From positions 4,278,001-4,342,000 of the forward strand of contig OY970235.1 of the NCBI GenBank assembly GCA_963714145.1: a stretch of DNA of 64,000 nucleotides, in the 5' to 3' direction. This DNA is from JBBWZH01 sp035544115. Lineage in GTDB: Bacteria; Actinomycetota; Actinomycetes; Mycobacteriales; CADCTP01. The notes under the pieces are model-generated. The model did not search any database, was not told the DNA's origin, and saw only the letters and a program-made list of their open reading frames with translations. Each line of letters opens with the position of its first letter. Position 1 is the stretch's first letter. This document shows positions 34,899-43,960 of this stretch, one piece after another. The position numbers and the translations under genes were made by a program.

Positions 34899-35050
34899 CA
34901 GCTGCGCCAGGCAGGGCCAAGAGGCCGTACAACCGGCGGAACAGAACCTTCCCGTCCCAGCGGGCGTGGGCTACATTGCCGCCGGGCCAAGACATGTCTC
35001 TGCAGGTGTGCCCTGGCATGGGCCTGAGCAACGAAGGCGGGGTGTCCCCC

Positions 35051-35398
35051 GTGGCTGGTGGAGCCAAGCTCGATTCAGAAGTCATGCGGTCGACCGCAAC
35101 CACGTCCATCAACATCGCCGGACAGATCCAATCGATCGTCTCCAGCATGGACGCGCAGCTCGAGGGCGCCCTGCTGGCCGGCCAGTGGAAGGGCCTGGGC
35201 GCGAAGGCCGCCGTCACCGCCTGGGACCAGCTCAAGTCCCAGCTCACGTCGCTGCAGACGGCCCTGCAGCACATCGGGTCCGGCCTCGGCGACGTCCAGG
35301 TCAACTACGTGACCACGGACGAGGACCAGTCGCAGAACGTGAACACCGTGACCGCGGAGGCGTCCGGCATCCCGGCCGCGCTCGGCGTGAGTCTCTGA
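35051..35398 (+). CDS. WXG100-family protein, EsxB-like
   Basis: The 115-residue protein has a helix-turn-helix hairpin with the motif W-K-G in AGQWKGLGAKAAVTAWDQLK near the centre. It matches the WXG100 family (about 100 residues), which is secreted as dimers by the T7SS. GTG 35051 is chosen as start; an in-frame ATG at 35018 is an alternative, and neither has a strong Shine-Dalgarno sequence. The C-terminal helix ends in QNVNTVTAEASGIPAALG, without a clear YxxxD/E signal. It is followed after 23 bases by a second WXG-type gene, so the pair probably forms the EsxAB-like heterodimer. Confidence 0.88.
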   Translation: MAGGAKLDSEVMRSTATTSINIAGQIQSIVSSMDAQLEGALLAGQWKGLGAKAAVTAWDQLKSQLTSLQTALQHIGSGLGDVQVNYVTTDEDQSQNVNTVTAEASGIPAALGVSL

Positions 35399-35421
35399 CC
35401 GGACGAGGAGGCGACCAAACC

Positions 35422-35712
35422 ATGTTGCTGGACTACGAATTCGCCGCGCTCGCCCAGGGCGAGTCCGACGTCAGCACCGGCGTCAGCAAGGTGCTGTCCG
35501 AAGTGGAGACCCTGCAGCAGTCCGTCGGCCAGACCTATTCGACCTGGACCAGCCAGTCCGCCAGCGCCGCGTACCAGCAGTTGCAGCGGAACTGGGACAC
35601 CACCGAGGCGCAGATCCGCGCCGCGGTCAGCCGGTTCGGCATGGCGGTCGGCCAGGCCGGCCTCGACATGTCGGCCACCGAGACGCTGAACGCCGGGCGG
35701 CTGGGCGGCTGA
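35422..35712 (+). CDS. WXG100-like protein, EsxA-like
   Basis: The 96-residue protein starts at ATG 35422 behind GAGGAGGC. It has two helices around a turn, YSTWTSQSASAAYQQLQRNW. The motif is W-T-S, so the usual Gly of WXG is replaced by Ser. Length and helix pattern fit the family. It lies 23 bases after the EsxB-like gene and is probably its secreted partner. Its end converges on the regulator gene with only 35 bases between, and no terminator hairpin is seen. Confidence 0.85.
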   Translation: MLLDYEFAALAQGESDVSTGVSKVLSEVETLQQSVGQTYSTWTSQSASAAYQQLQRNWDTTEAQIRAAVSRFGMAVGQAGLDMSATETLNAGRLGG

Positions 35713-35747
35713 GCGGGCCGGGACTGCGGGGCCGGGTCAGGCGGCGG

Positions 35748-38700
35748 TCACAGCCGCTGCCTGATCCGGTCCGCCTCCGGTACCTCGAGCTCGCTGAAGA
35801 TCGCCTCCGCCGAGTGCCGGTGTTGGCAGGCGGCCGCCATCCGGCCGGCGCGCTCCTCGACCAGGGCCAGGCCCTCCAGGATCCGCGCCTGGTGGTAGCG
35901 CTCGCGAACCGCGATCGCCATCGGCAGGCCCCGCTCCAGCAGCTCCCGCGCGGTGTCCAGCTCGCCGGCCTCCCGGTACACGGCGGCCAGCCCGGCCACC
36001 ACGTCGTGCTCGCCCATCGTCGCCTGGCGCATGTCGCGGACGAGGTCCAGCACCTCGGTCAGCTCGGCCCGGGCCTCGTCCCACCGGCCCAGCTTGGCGT
36101 ACGCCCGGCCGAGCTCCTGCCGGACGAGCGCCTCGGCCGGCCGCCCGTTCTCGATGGCGACGGCCAGCGCGCGCTGCAGGTGGTCGATGGCCTCGTCGGG
36201 CTGGCCGGACAGCAGCAGCGCGACGCCGAGCAGGGCCAGGATGCCGCTCTCCAGCTGGCCGTCATTGCACTGGCGGGACAGCTGGACGGCCGGCCGGCAG
36301 GTCGCGAGCGCCTCCTCGATCCGGCCGAGCGAGATCAGCGCGTCCGCGGCGTTGCCGCGCAGCGCCGCCTCCCGGAACGGATCCCCGCCGCCGGCCACCC
36401 CGCCCGCCAGCACCGCCAACCCCTGCATGGCGAAGTCGAGCGCAGGGGCGAACCGGCCCAGCCGCAGGTGGGCGGCACTCAGGTTGACCAGCGTGGACGT
36501 CTCCTGGGTCCGGTCGCCGGCGCGGCGGTGCAGCTCGAGCGAGGCGACCAGGTGCTCCATCGCCTCCTCGGTCCGGTGCTGGGTCAGGTACATCCACATC
36601 TGATACCAGCGGATCGCGACCTCGCCGTCGATGTCCGCGGTGGCCTGCGCGGCGGCCAGGCCGGCCGCGTAGACCCGCTCCCACTCCTCCGGGAAGCCGT
36701 ACTGGTAGAGGTAGTGGGCCAGCGACACCCCCAGCCGCCAGGCGTGGCCGGGCCGGCCCAGCCCGGCGGCCTGGGTCACCGCCGCGCCGAGCGAGCCGCG
36801 CTCGCCCTGCAGCCACTGCTCGGCGTCGGCCAGCGTCTCCAGTCGCGGCGGGTGCGCCGGCGGCGTGCCGATCAGTTCGACGCCGCGCTGGTTGGGCTGC
36901 ACCAGCCGGGTGGCCCGGTCGGTGGTGTGCAGGTAGAAGTCGAGCAGCCGGGTGACCGCCGCCTCCCGGTCGGCCGGCGCCTCCGCCGCGGCGGCAATCT
37001 GCCGGGCGTAGCCGCGGACCAGGTCGTGCAGGCCGTAGCGGTCGCCCGGGACGACGGTGAGCAGGTGCTCGTCCACCAGCCGGTCCAGCAGCTCGCGGGC
37101 CTCCGCCGGGGGCACGTCAGCCAGCGCGGCGACCGAGTCGGCCGCCATGTCGTCGCCGACGTAGAGCCCGAGCAGCCGGAACAGCCGCTGCGCGGCCGGG
37201 TCGAGCGCCTGGTACGACAGGTCGAAGACCGCGCGCAGCTGGCGGGTCCCAGCGGCCAGCTCGACCAGCCGGCTGCCGTCGTCGGCCAGCCGGGCCGCCA
37301 GGTCGGCCAGCCGCCAGCTCGGCCTGGCGCGCAGCCGGCGGGCGGCGAGCGCGATCGCCAGCGGCAGCCGGCCGCACAGCTCGACCACCCCGCCGGCGCC
37401 GTCCGGCTCGGCGGCCACCCGGGCGGTGCCGACGATCTGGGTGAGCAGCGCGGCCGCCTCGCCCGGCGTGAACAGGTCCAGCACCAGGCCGGCGGCACCG
37501 TCCAGGGCCAGCGCGCGGCGGCTGGTGACCAGCACCAGGTTGCCCGGACCGGCCGGCAGCAGCGGGCGCACCTGCGCTTCGCTGCCGGCGTTGTCGAGCA
37601 GCACCAGGGCGTTGCGGTCGTGCAGCCGGTCCCGGTAGAGCGCGGCCCGGCTGTCCAGGTCCGGCGGGATCTGCGCGCCGGGCACACCGAGCAGGTGCAG
37701 GAACGAGGCGAGCACGGTCGCCGGGTCGGCCGGCGGCTCGTCCGCGTAGCCGCGCAGGTCCACGTACAGCTGGGCGTCGGTGTACCGGCCGGCGGCGATC
37801 AGCCGGTGCGCCAGGTGCACGGCCAGCCGGGTCTTGCCGACGCCGGCCATCCCCTCGATCGCGGAGATCACGATCGCGCCGGCCGGCTCGCCGGGCGCCG
37901 GTAGCTGGTCGGCCAGCACGGCCAGCTCCGCGCTGCGGCCGGTGAACTCGGCGATGTCCGGCGGCAGCTGCCGGTACGCGGTGGTCGGCGCCGAGGCCGG
38001 GCGGCTGACCTCCTGGCGCAGCACCCGCTGGTGCGCGTCGGCCAGCTCGCGGCCCGGGTCGGCGCCGAGCTCGTCGGCGAGCCGGTGCCGCAGCCGCTCG
38101 TACCGATCGAGCGCGGCGGCCTGCTGGCCGGTGCCGGCCAGCGCCACGATCAACCGGGCGTGCGCGGCCTCGTGCAGCGGGTCGGCCTCGACCACCCGCT
38201 CCAGCAGCGGCAGCACCTGCTCGTGCCGCCCGATCGGCTCGGCCACCTCGGCGTACTCGACCACCATGGCCTGCCACTGCCGGGTCAGGGCCACCACGGC
38301 CGGATGGCTGCGCAGCGCGTCCACGTCCGCCAGCGGGTCGCCCCGCCACAGCGCGGCGGCCTGCCCATATCCCTGCGCCGCCGCCACCAGGTCGCCGGCG
38401 GCGCGGGCCCGCCGGGCGGCGGTCAGCGCCTGCCGGAAGGCCAGCAGGTCCAGCTGCCCGTCGGTCGCGGTCAGCTGGTAGCCGCCGGAGGTGGCCACCA
38501 GCGGCTGCGGGGCCGAGCCGTTGCCCGCCGCCGGGGCCAGCCGGCGCCGCAGCCGGGAGATGTGCGTCTGCAGCAGGTCGGCCGAGGTGGCCGCCGGCCG
38601 CTCCCCCCAGGCGGCTTCGACCAGCGCGTCCCGGGACACCGGCGTGTTCGAGAACAGCGCCAGCAGCCCGAGCAGCGTCCGGCGGGTCGGCGAACCCAGA

Positions 38701-39014
38701 TCCACCGGCTCGCCGTCCACCGTGACCGCGAGCGGGCCGAGCACCTCGATCCGCAGCTGCTCGGCCGGCGTCTGCTCCTGGGCACCGGCCTGCAGCCGCT
38801 CCGCCTCCGCGGGCGACAGCTCCAGCGCGGCGGCGAGCCGGCGCAGGGTGGCCCGGCGCGGCGAGCTGACCCGGGCCTGCTCCAGGTCGCGCAGCGCCGC
38901 CACGCTCATCCCGGCCAGGTCGGCCGCCTCCTGCTGGGTCAGCCCGGTGCGCTGGCGGAACTCCCGCACCAGCGCGTCCAGCCCGGCCGGGCGCCGTCGA
39001 GCCGAGGAATCCAC
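35748..39014 (-). CDS. AfsR/SARP-type regulator: XRE + BTAD + NB-ARC + TPR
   Basis: The 1088-residue protein starts at GTG 39014 behind GGAGCGG; GTG 39026 is possible. Residues about 10-70 form an XRE helix-turn-helix (FRQRTGLTQQEAADLAGMSV). Residues about 85-170 form an OmpR-like winged helix (RIEVLGPLAVTVDGEPVDLG), followed by a BTAD (about 180-330). An NB-ARC ATPase (about 360-640) has P-loop EGMAGVGKTRLAVHLA and Walker B NALVLLDN. About eight TPR-like repeats fill the C-terminal half. Such multidomain regulators often activate neighbouring or secondary-metabolite operons after ATP-driven assembly. It lies divergent from eccE and convergent with the esx pair, so it may control the T7SS genes. 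The extra N-terminal XRE domain is unusual for AfsR. Confidence 0.88.
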   Translation of the reverse strand: MDSSARRRPAGLDALVREFRQRTGLTQQEAADLAGMSVAALRDLEQARVSSPRRATLRRLAAALELSPAEAERLQAGAQEQTPAEQLRIEVLGPLAVTVDGEPVDLGSPTRRTLLGLLALFSNTPVSRDALVEAAWGERPAATSADLLQTHISRLRRRLAPAAGNGSAPQPLVATSGGYQLTATDGQLDLLAFRQALTAARRARAAGDLVAAAQGYGQAAALWRGDPLADVDALRSHPAVVALTRQWQAMVVEYAEVAEPIGRHEQVLPLLERVVEADPLHEAAHARLIVALAGTGQQAAALDRYERLRHRLADELGADPGRELADAHQRVLRQEVSRPASAPTTAYRQLPPDIAEFTGRSAELAVLADQLPAPGEPAGAIVISAIEGMAGVGKTRLAVHLAHRLIAAGRYTDAQLYVDLRGYADEPPADPATVLASFLHLLGVPGAQIPPDLDSRAALYRDRLHDRNALVLLDNAGSEAQVRPLLPAGPGNLVLVTSRRALALDGAAGLVLDLFTPGEAAALLTQIVGTARVAAEPDGAGGVVELCGRLPLAIALAARRLRARPSWRLADLAARLADDGSRLVELAAGTRQLRAVFDLSYQALDPAAQRLFRLLGLYVGDDMAADSVAALADVPPAEARELLDRLVDEHLLTVVPGDRYGLHDLVRGYARQIAAAAEAPADREAAVTRLLDFYLHTTDRATRLVQPNQRGVELIGTPPAHPPRLETLADAEQWLQGERGSLGAAVTQAAGLGRPGHAWRLGVSLAHYLYQYGFPEEWERVYAAGLAAAQATADIDGEVAIRWYQMWMYLTQHRTEEAMEHLVASLELHRRAGDRTQETSTLVNLSAAHLRLGRFAPALDFAMQGLAVLAGGVAGGGDPFREAALRGNAADALISLGRIEEALATCRPAVQLSRQCNDGQLESGILALLGVALLLSGQPDEAIDHLQRALAVAIENGRPAEALVRQELGRAYAKLGRWDEARAELTEVLDLVRDMRQATMGEHDVVAGLAAVYREAGELDTARELLERGLPMAIAVRERYHQARILEGLALVEERAGRMAAACQHRHSAEAIFSELEVPEADRIRQRL

Positions 39015-39246
39015 CGACCGCTCCACCGCCCCTTGGCCAGACCCCCGACTCCGCCTGCCTGCTTCCGTAGTCAACCAGCAGCCGGCCCAACCTGGCGAAC
39101 CGTACCGGCCGGCTGGCCTGCCACGACGGTGGGCTCGGCGAGCCGGCCAGCTGCCGGCGGCCTGCCAGCGAGCCGGACCATTGTAGGGACGGGCCGCCAG
39201 CCCGACCGTCCCCCGCACCCGCGAACCCGCACCCGCGAAGGCAGCC

Positions 39247-40956
39247 GTGACGATCCCAGGAGCAGGCGCCGCCGAGCCGCCACCGGCCGGCGCCACGCCC
39301 CCGGCCCACAGCCCACCCCCGGCCCACAGCCCGCCGCCGGCCGCGGCACAGCTGCCCCCGGCCGCCCCGGCCCCGGGCCAGCCGGCACTGGGCAACTCCG
39401 CACTGGGCAACCCGGCACTGGGCAACTCGGCATTGAGCCACCCCGCGAGCAGCCCCGCATCGGGCAACCCCGCATGGGACAGCCCGGCGCCGGGCAGCCC
39501 GCTGGTAGCCGCCGCGATCGGGGACCAGTCGGCCACCCGGGCCGGCGGCCTGGCCGCACCGCCACGCCGGCTGGACATCCTCACCGGCCGGCTGCCCGCC
39601 GGCCAGGCCAGGGCCGCTGGCACGGCCCAGGCCCAGGCGCGGGCGGGCGGGCTGGCCGCCGGCGCGGCGGTGACACCACCCTGGCAGCAGGACACCCGGC
39701 CGGCGGCGGTGCCGCGGGACGTCCGGCGGCGCGGACCGTCCAGGCCGCCCACCGGCGCCCACCGCATCCGCCGGACGCTGGGCCTGGGCCAGGTCGCCTG
39801 CTGGCAGGTCGCCGCCGCGATGGCGGCCATCGCCCGCGGGCAGCCGACCCGGGTGCTGGCCGCCCTCGCCGCCGGCGCGGTACTGCTGCTGGCGCTGACC
39901 ACCGTCCGGTGGCACGGCCGGTGGCTGTACCAGTGGACGCTCGCGCTGATCGCCTTCCTCGCCCGCCGGCGGCGCTACCGCACCCCCGCCGGCCCCACCC
40001 CCGCCGACCCCGGCGCGGCCAGCCTCGACCCCGCCGCCCGGACGCCGGCCGAGGCGATGCTCGAGGTCGCCGCCCCGGGGGCCCGGGTCGGCCGGCTGCG
40101 GCTCGGCGACCGCGAGATAGGGGTGCTCACCCATGCTGGCGGGGCGGCCGTGGTGCTGGCCGCCGGCGCGCCCGGCGACGCCCCGCTGGTCGGCACCGGA
40201 TGGGTGCCGCTGCCCGCCCCGGCGACGCTGCTCCCGCCGGCGGACGCCACCGGGCCGCTGGTCACCTGCCAGCTGCTCGTGCACACCGTGCCGGCGCTGG
40301 CCAGCGACGACCGCCGGACCAGCGCGGCGGCCTCGTACTGGGAACTGACCGCCAACCGGGTGCCGGCGCACCAGTCCGCCTGGATCGCGCTGCAGGTCCA
40401 GCGGGACATCGACCACGCCACCGACGAGTCGCTGCACACCACGCTGGCCAACCTGACCCGCCGGCTGCTGCGCCGGCTCCGCAACGAGGGCCAGCCGCTG
40501 GAACCGCTGGCGCCGGCGGAGCTGCTGCCGGTGGTCGGCACCGTCACCGGCGTCGCGCTGCCCGCCCCGCGCGACCGGCCCGGCACCGCCCGGGCGGCGG
40601 ACCTGTTCCGGGAACGGTGGCGCGGCTGGTCGGCCGCCGGCGTGCCGCACACCGCGCTGCGGTTGCGCCACCTCATCGCACCGGCCGCGGACGAGAGCCG
40701 CGGGCTGGCCGCGGCGCTGCAGTCGGTCCCGGCCGAGGCCACCGTGCTGTCGGTGGCCACCAGGCGCAGCGGCCAGCTGATCGAGGTCGAGGTGGTGCTG
40801 GACCTGACCGGGCCGGACCAGGAGTCGCTGCGCGCGGTCACCCGCACCCTGGCGGCCAGGGCCGCCAAGCACGGCGCCCGGCTGGCTCCGCTGGACGGGT
40901 ACCAGCGGGCCGCGGTGCCGAACATCCTGCCGCTCGGCGGGTTCCTGGCATGGTGA
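39247..40956 (+). CDS. eccE: EccE, T7SS membrane subunit
   Basis: The 569-residue protein starts at GTG 39247 with AAGG 5 bases upstream. An unusually long low-complexity N-terminus (about 1-170) holds GNSALGNPAL-type repeats. Then comes the EccE hallmark LGLGQVACWQVAAAMAA, two membrane segments (about 200-240) and a cytosolic domain with SYWELTANRVPAHQSAWIAL. EccE lies at the periphery of the ESX inner-membrane complex. Family members are usually 300-470 residues, so the N-terminal extension is odd. The next gene overlaps its stop and should be translationally coupled. Confidence 0.85.
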   Translation: MTIPGAGAAEPPPAGATPPAHSPPPAHSPPPAAAQLPPAAPAPGQPALGNSALGNPALGNSALSHPASSPASGNPAWDSPAPGSPLVAAAIGDQSATRAGGLAAPPRRLDILTGRLPAGQARAAGTAQAQARAGGLAAGAAVTPPWQQDTRPAAVPRDVRRRGPSRPPTGAHRIRRTLGLGQVACWQVAAAMAAIARGQPTRVLAALAAGAVLLLALTTVRWHGRWLYQWTLALIAFLARRRRYRTPAGPTPADPGAASLDPAARTPAEAMLEVAAPGARVGRLRLGDREIGVLTHAGGAAVVLAAGAPGDAPLVGTGWVPLPAPATLLPPADATGPLVTCQLLVHTVPALASDDRRTSAAASYWELTANRVPAHQSAWIALQVQRDIDHATDESLHTTLANLTRRLLRRLRNEGQPLEPLAPAELLPVVGTVTGVALPAPRDRPGTARAADLFRERWRGWSAAGVPHTALRLRHLIAPAADESRGLAAALQSVPAEATVLSVATRRSGQLIEVEVVLDLTGPDQESLRAVTRTLAARAAKHGARLAPLDGYQRAAVPNILPLGGFLAW

Positions 40957-41615
40957 CCGGCGCCGGCGGCCCGATCGGGGCCATCCGGACCACCACGGCG
41001 GACGCGGGTGGCATCCGGTTCGGGGCCGGCCAGGCCGGCCTGGTGCTGGGCACGGACCAGCAGGGCGGCCCGGTCAGCATCCAGTTGTTCCGGCCGCGGC
41101 CGACCCGGGTGTTCGCCGTCGGTGGGTTGCCCTTCGTCCAGCTGCTGTGTTTCCGGGCCCTCGCCATCGGCGCGCGGATCGGGATCCGGTCCGACCACCC
41201 GGCCCGGTGGAGCCTGCTGCTGCGGCAGGGGCTGGAGGTCGAGCGGACCCGCGGCCCGCGTACCGGCGGCCTGCCGGCCCGGCTGGACCTGACCATTGTG
41301 GACGGTGCCGTGGCTGGTCCGGCGCCGGCGCCGGCGGCCGGGGTCTGGTCGACGGTGCTGACCGTCCGGCCGGCGTTCACCGCCGCGGACGCGGACACCC
41401 TGGCGCGCGCGGACCTGGCGCTGCTGCAGCCGCTGCCGGCCGCGCAGGCCGCCCTGGTCGCGGCCGCGCTGCAGCTGCCAGCCGAGTACGCCGACTACTT
41501 CCGCGGCGGCCAACCGGATCTGGTCGTCGCGGTCAGCGGCACCGCGATCCACTGCGCCCGGCTGCTGCCCACCCTGGTCGAACACCAACTACTCGGCGAC
41601 CCCAGCGATCGCTGA
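40950..41615 (+). CDS. EccE-coupled T7SS accessory protein, unknown family
   Basis: The 221-residue protein has its start at ATG 40950 or GTG 40953, both overlapping the TGA of eccE. The sequence is alpha/beta: GGIRFGAGQAGLVLGTDQQG, VFAVGGLPFVQLLCFRALAI, GARIGIRSDHPARWSLLL. It has no transmembrane segment and no P-loop. I do not recognise the family. Coupling to eccE suggests a dedicated assembly or regulatory partner. Its stop codon begins a short repeat array shared in form with the end of eccB. Confidence 0.65.
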   Translation: MVTGAGGPIGAIRTTTADAGGIRFGAGQAGLVLGTDQQGGPVSIQLFRPRPTRVFAVGGLPFVQLLCFRALAIGARIGIRSDHPARWSLLLRQGLEVERTRGPRTGGLPARLDLTIVDGAVAGPAPAPAAGVWSTVLTVRPAFTAADADTLARADLALLQPLPAAQAALVAAALQLPAEYADYFRGGQPDLVVAVSGTAIHCARLLPTLVEHQLLGDPSDR

Positions 41616-41660
41616 GCCCCACAACGAACTGAGTCCACAACAGACTGAGTCCACAACAGA
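41612..41660. repeat. triplicated gene-end repeat after the eccE operon
   Basis: Three copies of a 16-17-bp unit (CTGAGTCCACAACAGA-like) start at the stop codon of the preceding gene, so TGA recurs at 17 and 16 bases. The arrangement parallels the repeat after eccB, but the sequence differs. Confidence 0.65.
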
Positions 41661-41679
41661 TCGCGGCCCACTCCCGGTA

Positions 41680-41692
41680 GTCCACTGTGGAC
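41680..41692. terminator. 13-bp palindrome between convergent genes
   Basis: GTCCACTGTGGAC is a perfect inverted repeat around one base, followed by a partial second copy (AGTCCGCTGTGGAT). It lies between the ends of the eccE operon and mycP. It could be a bidirectional terminator or a protein site. No U tract follows. Confidence 0.35.
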
Positions 41693-41716
41693 AGTCCGCT
41701 GTGGATTGCCGCGGGC

Positions 41717-43028
41717 CTACCGGCGGGCGGCGACCGAGGCCGGCTGGAAGACCTCGGTGCTGGTCAGCGGCACGTGGTAGGCGGCGGCGATCTCGTCGTC
41801 GACGGTGCGCCCGGCCACCGGCGCCGCGTGGACGCCGGAGCGCCAGCGGCGGCGGCGGCCACGCGGCACCAGCACGGCCACCGCCACGGCCGCGAGTGAG
41901 ACCACGACGCCGCCGAGGGTGAGCCAGCCGGCCCGCCGCTGCGCGGCCTCCCGGCGCTGCGCCGCGGCGACCGCGACCGGGTCGACCGCGGGGCGGGCCA
42001 GCGGCGCCGCCGGCGCCGGCGGTCTGGCGGTCACCGTCTCGGTGACCGCGCGGTACGGGTCGACGATGCCGGCCCCGTACGCCGCGCCCCGGCCACCGGG
42101 CGTCGGGCTCGCGGTGGCCTTCAGCCGGCGGGTGACCTGGCCGGCCGACAGCGCCGGGTCGGCCGACCGGATCAACGCCACCGTGGCGCTGACGAACGCG
42201 GTCGCGTACCCGGTGCCGGTGTAGAGCTTGTAGCCGCCGAACAGGGTGCCGCCGAGCACGTCCGCACCCGGCGCGCAGATGTCGACGTAATCGCCCACCT
42301 GGGAGGACCGCGCCCGCGCACCGGCCGCGTCCACCGCGCAGACGGCGATCACGTCGGGGTAGGCGGCCGGGAACGGCACCGGGTCGACCGGGCCGGTGCC
42401 GTGCTTGTCGCCGGCCGGCGCCACCACGACGACGCCGTGGGCGGAGGCGTTCGCGACGGCCGACCGCAGCCGCGGGCTGCCGTAGTAGAGGGTCGTGGAG
42501 ACGTTCACCACGGTGGCGCCGTGGTCCACGGCCCAGCTCGATGCCGTCGGCCAGCCGGTCCGGTGGCAGCGACGGGCGCTGGTACTGGTCGTCCTGCACC
42601 TCCTGGTCGGCGATCCGGACCGGCAGGATCCGCGCGCCGGGCGCGACACCGCGGAACCCGATCCGGGCCACCGGCCGGCCGGCGATCATCGTGGCGATCG
42701 CGGTGCCGCGGCCGTTGCAGGAGCTGTCCCCGCCCGCACTGCCGTCGACGAGGTCGTGGCCGGCCGCGACCGCCCCGGCCAGTTGCGGGTGCTGCCGGTC
42801 GGTGCCGCCGTCGACGACCGCCACCACGACGCCGCGCCCGGTGCTCAACGGCCAGACCCGCTCCGGCGCGAGCATCAACTGCGGCCACGGCGTCTCCCGC
42901 ACCAGCCCGCCGCCCTGCTCGTAGCTGCCGCACCGGGCCGCCGGCGCGGCCGCGGCGGGAACCTGCACCCCCACCGCGGCGGCCGCGGTCAGCGCGAGCA
43001 GGGCCGCGGCAAGCCGTCCCGACAGCAC
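41717..43028 (-). pseudogene. mycP: mycosin (T7SS subtilase), frameshifted and lacking catalytic His and Ser
   Basis: Mycosins are membrane-anchored S8 proteases that stabilise the ESX pore. The GTG at 43028 opens a signal peptide (LAAALLALTAAAAVGV), and the C-terminus carries the usual membrane helix (LGGVVVSLAAVAVAVLV) and Arg-rich tail. The frame breaks at 42536, where one extra base sits between GAG and TGG of ADGIE-WAVDHG; reading continues in family sequence to TAG 41717. Independent of that, only the Asp of the triad remains (D73, VVDGG). The His of GHGT is Arg107 (NGRGTAIATMIAG), the Ser of GTS is Gly273 (TGTGYATAF), and the oxyanion Asn appears to be Asp (APAGDKHG). It is thus a predicted dead protease, perhaps structural. 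It is the last T7SS core gene. Confidence 0.85.
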
Positions 43029-43182
43029 CGGCCAAGGGTAGCCAGCCGAACCCGGGTGGCAGGCGGTCCCAACGCCGCCAGGCCCGGGTTCGGCCGGCAT
43101 TGTTCATGCCTGTGAACAGATCGCCCCGCGGCCGGCGGCTTCCGGCCCCCGGCGCCCGCCGGCCGGTGGTTGCCGGCGGTGG

Positions 43183-43872
43183 TCAGTGCGGCGCGGCGGC
43201 GGCCTGCTTGATCAGGTTGGCGACCGCCTGTGGCTGGGACAGGTAGATGGAGTGGCTGCCGGCTGCTTCGCTGACGTTCGCCCCGGCCCGTTCGGCCATG
43301 GCCCGCTGGGCCGGCGGCGGGATCATCCGGTCGTCCGTGGCCACCAGGTACCAGCTGGGCTTGCTGCGCCAGGCCGGTTCGCTGACCGCGCCGGCGAGCG
43401 CGTCGACGCCCCAGGGCACCTGGGAGTCGGCCATGAACCGGGCCTCGTCGAGCGGCAGGTCGCCGGCGAACGAGGCCGGGAACTTGTCCCGGTCCAGGAA
43501 CAGGAACCCGTCGCTCGGCGGCAGGATCGGCGGTACCGGTGCGCCGGGGGGCGGGTCGGCGATCAGGGTGTTGACCGATTCGCCCTTGTCCGGTGCGAAC
43601 GCGGCGATGTAGACGAGGGCGGAGACGGTGGGGTGGGTGCCGGCTTCGCTGATGACCGCGCCGCCGTAGGAGTGTCCGACGAGGACGGTCGGGCCGTCCT
43701 GCTGGTCCAGGATGCGCCGGGTGGCGATGGCGTCACCGTCGAGGGAGAGGGTCGGGTTCTGCACGATGGACACGTTGTAGTTGTCCTGGCGGAGCAGGTG
43801 GTAGACGCGCTGCCAGCCGGAGCCGTCGACGAAGCCGCCGTGCACGAGCACGACGTTGCCTGCGCTGGTCAT
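43183..43872 (-). CDS. alpha/beta hydrolase
   Basis: The 229-residue protein starts at ATG 43872 with GGAGGAA upstream. It has the oxyanion motif VLVHGGFVDGSGW, nucleophile elbow VLVGHSYGG (Ser), acid Asp in YLVATDDRMIP and a late His in AGSHSIYLSQP. Triad order and length match the small alpha/beta hydrolases related to plant methylesterases and hydroxynitrile lyases (230-260 residues). There is no signal peptide, so it is cytosolic. The substrate is unknown. It is adjacent to and in the same direction as the LuxR-type regulator but separated by 88 bases, so it may be that regulator's target. Confidence 0.87.
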   Translation of the reverse strand: MTSAGNVVLVHGGFVDGSGWQRVYHLLRQDNYNVSIVQNPTLSLDGDAIATRRILDQQDGPTVLVGHSYGGAVISEAGTHPTVSALVYIAAFAPDKGESVNTLIADPPPGAPVPPILPPSDGFLFLDRDKFPASFAGDLPLDEARFMADSQVPWGVDALAGAVSEPAWRSKPSWYLVATDDRMIPPPAQRAMAERAGANVSEAAGSHSIYLSQPQAVANLIKQAAAAPH

Positions 43873-43960
43873 GGTTCCTCCAGTTCCTCGGTACCGATGG
43901 GCTGATCTGGAGCAGACGCTAGGCGGGCGCGGGCCGGGCCGGCCTCTGTCAGATGACCGG

